Source of the DNA: Lactimicrobium massiliense
GTDB taxonomy: Bacteria; Bacillota_I; Bacilli_A; Erysipelotrichales; Erysipelotrichaceae
NCBI RefSeq assembly: GCF_900343155.1
Contig: NZ_OUNG01000003.1
Span: forward strand, 248,001-312,000
Direction of reading: 5' to 3'
Length of the DNA: 64,000 nt
Shown: in pieces, positions 58,173-64,000 of the stretch
How positions within the stretch are numbered: position 1 is the first letter of the stretch
Layout: each line of letters opens with the position of its first letter
Made by a program: the position numbers and the translations under genes
The notes under the pieces: generated by a model
Told to the model about the DNA's origin: nothing
Database searches by the model: none
What the model saw: only the letters and a program-made list of their open reading frames with translations

Positions 58173-60305
58173 CTATTTACTCTTTTTCTTTCCAAACCGG
58201 GTATCAAATACAACTGCCTGTCTTGTTCCCTTATGACGATGCGGCTGATCCGGTGCACCCTTGGTCAGCTTCATGCACTCATCCTGGCAGGACAGCGGCT
58301 CCGCAGCCGAATGCACCTTGCGGTAGCGGCCTGTGGTACCCATGACACGTGCCTTGACATTATCCTTCAGGCACAGATCCACATAAGCCAGAATCCGCTT
58401 GCGGATCTCTGCATCCTTGATCGGGCAGGCAATCTCCACACGTCTCTCCGTGTTTCTGGTCATAAAGTCAGCCGAAGAGATATACATACGCTGGTTTCTG
58501 CCTGTGCCAAAAATATATATGCGGGAATGTTCCAGATAGCGTCCTACAATCGAACGGATATGAATGTTTTCAGTCTTTCCTTTGATACCCGGCAGAAGAC
58601 AGGAAATACCGCGGATGACCATATCAATCCTGACACCAGCCTGAGAGGCCTCAATCAAAGTGCCAATGAGATCCTCATCCGTCAATCCATTGATCTTGAC
58701 AAAGATGTACCCTTTTGGCCCCTTCTTTGTTTCACGTTCAATCAATTCCAGCAGCGTCGGCTTCAAAGACACCGGTGCCACCAGCAGAGACTTATAGGTG
58801 CCATCCAGCTTGCCAATCATCATGTTCTGGAAGAAGTTGACTGCATCCGCAATGATTGCTTTGTCTGCAGTTAAGAAGGCAAGATCGGTATACTGCTTGG
58901 CTGTATTCTCGTTGAAATTGCCAGTTGCCACCAGTGCGACATGCTGAGGCTTGCCGCTGTCATCCTTGCGGGTGATCAGGCAGATCTTGGAATGCACCTT
59001 GTAGTGTTCAAAACCATAGAAGACATTGCAGCCGGAATCCTCCAGCTTCTGGGAATAGTCGATATTATTCTGCTCGTCAAAACGTGCTTTCAGCTCAATC
59101 AGCACATCGACTTCCTTGCCATTCTCTGCAGCCTGGCACAGGTACTCCACCAGACGGGCATGGGAGGCAAGACGGTAGATCGTGATCTTGATCGCGACAA
59201 CATTATCATCATCTGCACTCTGCTTCACCAGATTCAAAAATGGTGCCATGGATTCATATGGATAAGACAGCAGAACATCTTTCTTCAGAATCTGATCAAA
59301 CAGCGGCTGATGATAGTCGAAGGCAGGAGAGAGCTTTGGCTCATAGGGCGGATACAGATACTTCTTCTGCTGTTCTTCATTCAGGCAGCGGCCCAGTGAG
59401 AACGCATACTTCAAAGAGAATGGAACGGTGCAGACAAACTGCATCTGCGCATTGACATCCAGATGGCGGAACAGATACTTGCCAAGGGCACGGGAAGGAT
59501 GGTCAGACAGCACAATACGGGTGACATGCATCTTACGGCGCTCCTTGAGCACCTTGAGCATCTTCTTCCGATAGTCATGAATATCATCAAACGCTTCATC
59601 TTCCGGATCAATATAAGCAGAACGCGCAATCTTGAATTTCAGTGTCTCCTGAATCTGTGCATCTGGGAACAGCGATCCGGCATAATAGCGCACCAGATCT
59701 TCGGTATGCACAAAGCGCAGCTGCTGTTCATTAGGCAGAATGACGATATCACTCAGACTCGGCGGAATCGCCACAAAGCCAAACACACCATGCTTTTTCA
59801 AACGGATCACAGCGGCAATATAGATATGATCATTCAGCAGGTTCGGGAATGGATGGTGGGTATCCACAATCTGGGCTGTCAATACCGGTTCGACCATGGT
59901 CTTGTAATACTTCTTGAGGTACTTCTGCTCGTCCTTGGTCACCTCATCCATGTCCAGATCACAGATGCCTTCTTTTGCCATCTCCTGGCGCAGCTGGGCA
60001 TAGACCTTGTCACGTTTGCGGCACCCACGTCTTGCGGCTGGATAAATCGCATCCAACTGCCCCTTCGCCGTCAGGCCGGACTTATTATCCACGGCATCAA
60101 ACTTGACTTTCTCCATATCATAGAGAGAGCCGACTCTGACCCGGAAGAACTCGGTCAGGTTGGAAGTGTAGATCGAGACAAACTTCAGTCTCTCCAGCAG
60201 CGGCACGCTTTCGTCTTTTGCCTCATTCAGCACGCGGTCATCAAAGCGCAGCCAGGAAATTTCACGGTTCTGCGTGCAGCCCATTTCATATAAGTCTTTG
60301 ATCAT
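58173..60305 (-). CDS. ppk: Polyphosphate kinase 1
   Basis: The 710-residue enzyme polymerises the gamma phosphate of ATP. The N-terminal domain has NREISWLRFDDRVLNEA, and the catalytic part has the autophosphorylated His in HYKVHSKICLITR and LVATGNFNENTAKQYTDL. The second histidine region is near SSADFMTRNTERRVE. The length is typical. GGTGACA precedes the ATG. It lies 4 bp after the acetyltransferase stop. Confidence 0.95.
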   Translation of the reverse strand: MIKDLYEMGCTQNREISWLRFDDRVLNEAKDESVPLLERLKFVSIYTSNLTEFFRVRVGSLYDMEKVKFDAVDNKSGLTAKGQLDAIYPAARRGCRKRDKVYAQLRQEMAKEGICDLDMDEVTKDEQKYLKKYYKTMVEPVLTAQIVDTHHPFPNLLNDHIYIAAVIRLKKHGVFGFVAIPPSLSDIVILPNEQQLRFVHTEDLVRYYAGSLFPDAQIQETLKFKIARSAYIDPEDEAFDDIHDYRKKMLKVLKERRKMHVTRIVLSDHPSRALGKYLFRHLDVNAQMQFVCTVPFSLKYAFSLGRCLNEEQQKKYLYPPYEPKLSPAFDYHQPLFDQILKKDVLLSYPYESMAPFLNLVKQSADDDNVVAIKITIYRLASHARLVEYLCQAAENGKEVDVLIELKARFDEQNNIDYSQKLEDSGCNVFYGFEHYKVHSKICLITRKDDSGKPQHVALVATGNFNENTAKQYTDLAFLTADKAIIADAVNFFQNMMIGKLDGTYKSLLVAPVSLKPTLLELIERETKKGPKGYIFVKINGLTDEDLIGTLIEASQAGVRIDMVIRGISCLLPGIKGKTENIHIRSIVGRYLEHSRIYIFGTGRNQRMYISSADFMTRNTERRVEIACPIKDAEIRKRILAYVDLCLKDNVKARVMGTTGRYRKVHSAAEPLSCQDECMKLTKGAPDQPHRHKGTRQAVVFDTRFGKKKSK

Positions 60306-60309
60306 ATTG

Positions 60310-60750
60310 TCACCACCCCACTTTAGCTATCTTATCAGCCGATTGTAAATGCCTTGTAAAATACAGCAAATGATCTGCAGCACTATCGATCTGAAAGCCA
60401 TTTGCTTTCAGAACAGCAATGCTTTCCACATTATCCCTCTCCACTCTTGCCCACAGATCCATCGGATGCCTCTGGCAGAACAGGCACACGGCCATACTGG
60501 CAAAGCCATGATGACGCCATGGTTTCCGGATCCGGTAGCTGATCTCACCATGATCCGCAGAAACCATGCCAATGCATGCAGAGCCAAGACAGACCAGCTC
60601 ATGCACCGCACCATCCTGCAGGCATGCAGTCACAAACAGACAGCACGCTTCATCGGGCATCGCAAAGTCAAACAAATTCCGCACAACGTTTTCATCCTGT
60701 TTCTGTATCCTGCGCAAAGTGACGGATTCTGTCTGTTTCATTGTCAACAC
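60310..60750 (-). CDS. GNAT-family acetyltransferase
   Basis: The 146-residue protein has the acetyl-CoA loop in RKPWRHHGFASMAV (Q/RxxGxG/A) and the C-terminal ARVERDNVESIAVLKANGF, typical of RimJ/RimL-like GNAT enzymes. The acceptor is unknown. The GTG at 60750 has TAAAAT 6 nt upstream and no clear Shine-Dalgarno; an ATG three codons later is an alternative. Confidence 0.85.
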   Translation of the reverse strand: MLTMKQTESVTLRRIQKQDENVVRNLFDFAMPDEACCLFVTACLQDGAVHELVCLGSACIGMVSADHGEISYRIRKPWRHHGFASMAVCLFCQRHPMDLWARVERDNVESIAVLKANGFQIDSAADHLLYFTRHLQSADKIAKVGW

Positions 60751-60835
60751 TTCCCCATTTTACACCCAAACACCGCCGCCAATGCGTCACACATGCAAAT
60801 CCTGCTATAATGTCAGACGTATCCGGAGGATGTCA

Positions 60836-61687
60836 ATGAAAAAGATTCTTACCATGCAGGATCTCTCCTGTGTCGGCAAATGTTCCCTGACCGCAGCACT
60901 GCCAGTGATCAGTGCCATGGGCATTGAATGCGCAGTCCTGCCAACAGCAGTCTTATCTACTCATACCGCCTTTTCCCATTTTACCTTTCTTGATCTGACC
61001 GGCGACCTGGAAAAGATCATCCATGTATGGAAACAGGAACATTTTGCCTTTGATGCCATCTATACAGGCTATCTTGGCTCCCTTGACCAGATTGCCATTG
61101 CGGCCGGACTGTTTGCACAGTTCGGAAAAGACCGCCTGCGGCTGGTAGATCCCTGCATGGGAGATGAAGGAAAACTGTATCCGGGCTTTGGCACAGGCTT
61201 TGTTCAGGCAATGAAATCCCTGTGTGCAAAAGCAGATGTCATCGTACCAAATGTCTGTGAAGCGTGCTTCCTGCTGGACATGCCATACAACCCCTCCCCC
61301 GATGAGGCACAGCTGAAATATATGTGCAGTGCATTATGTGCCAATGGTGCCCAGACAGCCGTCATCACCGGCGTATCCAGAGAGGCAGGAAAGCTTGGTG
61401 CCTTTGCTTACAGCAGGAAAGAAGACAGGTTCTTCTGGGCCATGGCAAAGGAACAGCCCGTTCATTTTCACGGCACAGGAGATCTGTTTGCCTCGGTGCT
61501 GACAGCAGGACTTACAAAGGGCATGGCAATGGAAGATGCACTCCAGCTGGCCTGTGAATTCATCTCCCGGAGCATTGAAGCAACCCTGCAGGAGAAAGAT
61601 CACAATGACTACGGCGTCAACTTTGAGCAGGTACTGCCTTGGCTTTGCCGGCAGTGTGCAGAGATAAAGGAACAGAACAATGGATAA
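60836..61687 (+). CDS. pdxK: Pyridoxal/pyridoxamine kinase (PfkB-related)
   Basis: The 283-residue protein begins MKKILTMQDLSCVGKCSLTA, the usual start of PdxK-like ribokinases, and has HFHGTGDLFASVLTAGL with the GTGD anion-hole and catalytic Asp. VDPCMGDEGKLY and VIVPNVCEA are further family marks. It phosphorylates pyridoxal for PLP salvage. GGAGG is 6 nt before the ATG, and an extended -10 (TGC TATAAT, 60803-60811) lies upstream. Confidence 0.9.
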   Translation: MKKILTMQDLSCVGKCSLTAALPVISAMGIECAVLPTAVLSTHTAFSHFTFLDLTGDLEKIIHVWKQEHFAFDAIYTGYLGSLDQIAIAAGLFAQFGKDRLRLVDPCMGDEGKLYPGFGTGFVQAMKSLCAKADVIVPNVCEACFLLDMPYNPSPDEAQLKYMCSALCANGAQTAVITGVSREAGKLGAFAYSRKEDRFFWAMAKEQPVHFHGTGDLFASVLTAGLTKGMAMEDALQLACEFISRSIEATLQEKDHNDYGVNFEQVLPWLCRQCAEIKEQNNG

Positions 61688-62090
61688 AAAACACGAAAAG
61701 ATGCTGGCCAAGGCACAGCAGTATGCGGCCAATGCTGTGATTACGTATGAAGGCATTGCCCAGATGTTTGACAAAGATCCTTCCTTCTCAGAACCATTGC
61801 TTAAAGCAGCACGCAGCCGCCAGAAAACCATCACTGCTCTGGCCGTGATCACAAAGAAGGAAGTGACCGGCACAGATTCCGACCTGAAGTTTCTCAAGCG
61901 CTGGTCCATACTCGGAAAGCGCAGGCTGTTTCTTGATATGGCAGGCAGTGAGAAAGAACAGGGAGATGTTCTGCGCGAGCTTGCCAAAGAATATCCAGCT
62001 TTGAAAACACATGCACAGGACTATTACCTGCAGGCATCCGCATTGACCAGAATGGCAGACCGCCTGAAACACAAGAAAAAGAAGAAATGA
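61680..62090 (+). CDS. Uncharacterised helical protein
   Basis: The 136-residue protein starts inside the pdxK stop (8-bp overlap) with GGAACAG upstream, so it is co-translated. It looks entirely helical (KHEKMLAKAQQYAANAVITY) and ends in a lysine-rich tail (KHKKKKK). The N-terminal helices loosely resemble ferritin-like proteins, but no metal-binding EXXH motif is visible. Function unknown. Confidence 0.7.
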   Translation: MDKKHEKMLAKAQQYAANAVITYEGIAQMFDKDPSFSEPLLKAARSRQKTITALAVITKKEVTGTDSDLKFLKRWSILGKRRLFLDMAGSEKEQGDVLRELAKEYPALKTHAQDYYLQASALTRMADRLKHKKKKK

Positions 62091-62093
62091 CAG

Positions 62094-62129
62094 GAATATC
62101 GGAAGGCAGCATCGCTTTCCGGTATTTCT
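62094..62129 (+). terminator. Terminator of the pdxK unit
   Basis: AATATCGGAAGG (62095-62106) pairs with CTTTCCGGTATT (62115-62126), allowing G-T pairs, and TTCTTT follows. Confidence 0.75.
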
Positions 62130-62350
62130 TTATGCATCCAGACCTGGATCCAGCAGCCAATCAACTGCATTGACCACTTGAATACCATTGTAATTTCCCA
62201 GAGAAAAGCGATCCAGCGTCAGTATTGTCTTGGGATAATTATCCTTTATTTGTTCAAACGGCTTCATTTCACGCTCAAATGTTTTCTGATCCGTAAGACT
62301 CGCCGTGACCTGATAATAACGGTAAAGGGGCTGTAACGAATAAGATCATT
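62130..62350 (-). pseudogene. 3' fragment of an AAA ATPase (DUF4143-type)
   Basis: The reverse strand reads PLYRYYQVTASLTDQKTF, then EREMKPFEQIKDNYPKTILT and GIQVVNAVDWLLDPGLDA to the stop at 62130. This is the usual C-terminus of DUF4143 AAA ATPases. The rest of the protein is missing, and a stop appears a few codons upstream. A remnant. Confidence 0.6.
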
Positions 62351-62676
62351 TGACATAGTTAAGTCAATGAATCTTGGCGTTGCAGCACCTTTATTTTGCC
62401 TATTTTCCGATCCAATCTTTGTATCGAGTAACCTGTTTTACTTCTTCTTTGACTTATAAATATGTTTCCGATCGGGCTGAAGACTGGGAAGCTGGAAGGC
62501 GGAGCTGATTATTTCAGCAACAACATTTGAACCCGCTGAAAATAATTAAGAGGCATATCGCTGGAACGGAATTCACTTCTTTTTTCAGTGAGTCCAGAGA
62601 ATGCGACTGAAAAGCTATCTGACTCTGCCTGCGGGGATAATCATAAAAAGAGAAGCCAGATTGGTGACTTCTCTTT
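62351..62676 (-). other. Gene-poor stretch with the toxin gene terminator
   Basis: I see no gene in 62351-62640. At 62645-62676 a minus-strand hairpin (AAAGAGAAG...CTTCTCTTT) with T residues ends the toxin-antitoxin transcript. Confidence 0.5.
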
Positions 62677-62691
62677 ACTTATCTTCTTTCG

Positions 62692-62949
62692 CTACTCGTA
62701 ATGCCCTTTGCAAGAGATTATTCTGATTCGTCCTTCAGAGTAATCATAAACCAGACGGTCTTCTTCGTTAATTCTCCTACTCCAGAATCCACTGAGATTT
62801 CCTTTCAACGGCTCCGGCTTGCCAATCCCTTCATAGGGATTTCGCTGCGCATCTTTGATGAGCGTGTTAATCCGTTTTACAGTTTTCTTGTCTACTGTCT
62901 GCCAGAACAGATAATCCGCCCAGCCTCTATCTTCCCACAAGACTCCCAT
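62692..62949 (-). CDS. YoeB/Txe-type mRNA interferase toxin
   Basis: The 85-residue protein has the RelE/YoeB fold pattern: WEDRGWADYLFWQT at the N-terminus, IKDAQRNPYEGIGKPEPLKG in the middle and FWSRRINEEDRLVYDY, ending IISCKGHYE with the catalytic-type His-Tyr. YoeB toxins cut mRNA on the ribosome. The ATG overlaps the antitoxin stop by one base (TGATG). Confidence 0.93.
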   Translation of the reverse strand: MGVLWEDRGWADYLFWQTVDKKTVKRINTLIKDAQRNPYEGIGKPEPLKGNLSGFWSRRINEEDRLVYDYSEGRIRIISCKGHYE

Positions 62950-63218
62950 CAATCATTATTCTCCAACAGCTCATGCTCAGAAAAGTGTGCTTTTCCAGTT
63001 TTAATATCATCAGCAATGCCATTAAGATAACGCATGTTACTGTCAGAGTAAAATGGATCTGCCGATACATCAAACGGTATTCTATGTTCCCTAGTCATCT
63101 TCTTCGCATAGATTGTAAATGCTGTGGTCATCGACATTCCAAGTTCATCACATACTTCTTCCATACTCTTCTTCAAGTCAGAGTCCATTCTGAAATTCAC
63201 GTTAGAAACATTTGTCAT
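62949..63218 (-). CDS. RelB/DinJ-family antitoxin
   Basis: The 89-residue protein starts with the ribbon-helix-helix N-terminus VNFRMDSDLKKSMEEVCDEL and GMSMTTAFTIYAKKM, the DinJ signature. Its flexible C-terminus would bind the toxin. AAAGGAGG is upstream. It should repress the operon from the palindrome at the promoter. Confidence 0.92.
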   Translation of the reverse strand: MTNVSNVNFRMDSDLKKSMEEVCDELGMSMTTAFTIYAKKMTREHRIPFDVSADPFYSDSNMRYLNGIADDIKTGKAHFSEHELLENND

Positions 63219-63254
63219 AGTGTAGACCTCCTTTTCTTCTCTTATTTCACTCTA

Positions 63255-63282
63255 ATTATAGCGTATGTGTTGCTATATGCAA
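63255..63282 (-). promoter_or_regulatory. Toxin-antitoxin promoter and operator
   Basis: TTGCAT (63282-63277) and TATAAT (63260-63255) on the minus strand have a 16-nt spacer. TTGC-TATAT-GCAA (63270-63282) is an inverted repeat over the -35, a likely antitoxin operator. Confidence 0.65.
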
Positions 63283-63364
63283 GCAATATCATTACAATGC
63301 AATGAAAATGCTTTATATTAAATAAGAGATATTATAGTAAGGTAATTTATTTTGCGGGTTCAAA

Positions 63365-63660
63365 TCAATTAACTGGAAAAAGAGTATGCGGGAGCAGCGG
63401 ATCGGAGTGAATGATATTGTCAATGCAGACTTGAAGCGGCGAGAAGCACATGGGCATCTGCGAATTGGCAGCATTTACAATCGCATCGAGCTGTAACGTT
63501 GTGATATCTCTCTGCCAGAGAACAAGACGCTGATCCGACCTTGCCGGCGACAGAGCCGTTGCATCTGTGATCAGCTTTTCCTCTGCATGGCATATCCTGC
63601 ATACTCCGGCATTTCTGCTTCCAGATACTTACCGAACGCCTCGAGAACCTCGCCGATGTC
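63365..63660 (-). pseudogene. Macrodomain gene remnant (SirTM-linked type)
   Basis: The reverse strand reads [20 protein letters not shown] then [20 protein letters not shown] before it is cut off at 63365. This matches the core of ADP-ribosylhydrolase macrodomains of the SirTM operon type ([20 protein letters not shown]). The part upstream ([20 protein letters not shown]) is in another frame. The protein lacks its C-terminal half, so it is inactive. Confidence 0.75.
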
Positions 63661-63895
63661 TGCCCTCATCCTTCACAAAACTGTCATCGCAGCGACGCCT
63701 CGTGGTCATTTCTTATCGAATCCGCTTCCCTGGAAGCACTGATCAACATTGAGCTGATGGGATCGCCGCGTACCGGTTGATCCAGAAATTTCGGCACCAG
63801 TATCCCCAGAATTCTTCCATCGTCTGATACGGATAGAAGCCTCCGGAATACATATCCCGAATGCTATTTTGATCAAAGATCATTTTTGGACCATT
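63661..63895 (-). pseudogene. SirTM-type sirtuin remnant
   Basis: Pieces in order on the reverse strand match macrodomain-linked sirtuins, which are ADP-ribosyltransferases: DMYSGGFYPYQTMEEFWGYW and NRY, then after a deletion NVDQCFQGSGFDKK, then RRCDDSFVKDEG. Stops and frame changes separate them. The N-terminal NAD-binding GAGAGLS is missing. It precedes the macrodomain remnant in the transcription direction. Confidence 0.7.
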
Positions 63896-63917
63896 TGTCA
63901 TGATCGTATCTGGATTA

Positions 63918-63977
63918 TTTATCCCGATACCGGAATATTCTTTGAATATATTAATGTTATATCCCGATTTCGGGATG
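63918..63977. repeat. Two HipB-like operator repeats at the right edge
   Basis: TATCC-N8-GGATG (63960-63977) and TATCC-N8-GAATA (63920-63937) are spaced 40 bp apart; the core TCCCGA/TCGGGA is palindromic in the first. They resemble HipB sites (TATCC-N8-GGATA). The gene they might control would lie beyond the window. Confidence 0.35.
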
Positions 63978-64000
63978 CTGTTTGCTGCTGCTATTTTATC

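Noticed and set aside
62325-62345. GGGGCTGTAAC resembling the IS1182 terminal repeat
   Set aside because: The match stops after 11 bases, and the sequence is explained as codons (QPLYRYYQ) of the DUF4143 ATPase remnant.

Overview
The window looks like a chromosome segment of a Bacillota bacterium, most likely Erysipelotrichia or a close gut relative. The evidence is the secA-prfB pair with a programmed frameshift in prfB, a Gram-positive type ExoA, a ComFA/ComFC pair, an oligopeptide ABC operon with a lipoprotein binding protein, two cellobiose-type 6-phospho-beta-glucosidases, strong purine-rich Shine-Dalgarno sites and composition near half GC. The taxon is inferred from gene content only.

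Layout. 1-1.8 kb: 5' part of a short-chain dehydrogenase, an LD-carboxypeptidase and tRNA-Ala(CGC). 1.9-5.4 kb: a decayed island with a frameshifted serine recombinase, a NERD-domain protein and hydrolase remnants. 5.4-13.3 kb: reverse-strand metabolic genes (PatB/MalY lyase, lactonase-like propeller, HEPN-like/CBS protein, HAD phosphatase, PepV dipeptidase, ExoA, Xaa-Pro aminopeptidase). 13.4-15.5 kb: a complete P1B-type ATPase-like protein in which every catalytic and metal-binding signature is substituted. 16-20.6 kb: nudC, an IS200/IS605 element (tnpA, tnpB, candidate omega RNA) and an intracellular GH13 glycosidase. 20.6-33.8 kb: rluA-type synthase, prfB, secA, comFC, comFA, ispD and the oppABCDF operon. 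34-37.3 kb: GH1 glucosidase, HAD phosphatase and an alanyl-tRNA editing protein. 37.3-43.8 kb: acpS, a membrane diguanylate cyclase behind a c-di-GMP-I riboswitch, a deformylase-like gene, then a fatty-acid block (acyl-ACP thioesterase, ACP and AMP ligase, divergent from a polyenoic fatty acid isomerase homologue) and a PAP2 phosphatase. 43.9-45.8 kb: an IS1182-family element between PAP2 and rpoD. 47-60.3 kb: tRNA-Pro(CGG), VanZ-like protein, PPK2, a cellobiose PTS operon, a DUF3284-type gene split by an IS1595-family element, a LevR-like regulator with a degenerate AAA+ domain, a TGS/uridine-kinase protein and PPK1. 60.3-64 kb: an acetyltransferase, a pyridoxal kinase, a DinJ/YoeB-type toxin-antitoxin pair, then remnants of a SirTM-macrodomain cassette and HipB-like operator repeats at the right edge.

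How the genes work together. The PTS IIB-IIC-glucosidase-IIA operon imports and cleaves beta-glucosides, probably under the PRD regulator next to it. Opp proteins with PepV and aminopeptidase P form a peptide uptake and hydrolysis route. The diguanylate cyclase probably receives feedback from c-di-GMP through its own leader. PPK1 and PPK2 give two polyphosphate activities. The ligase/ACP/thioesterase genes beside the fatty acid isomerase suggest handling of host or diet fatty acids.

The most unusual items are the inactivated P-type ATPase, the LevR-like regulator that has lost its ATPase signatures, the riboswitch-controlled cyclase, the fatty-acid block and a recurring -10 element that ends about six bases before start codons lacking a Shine-Dalgarno site (candidate leaderless mRNAs).
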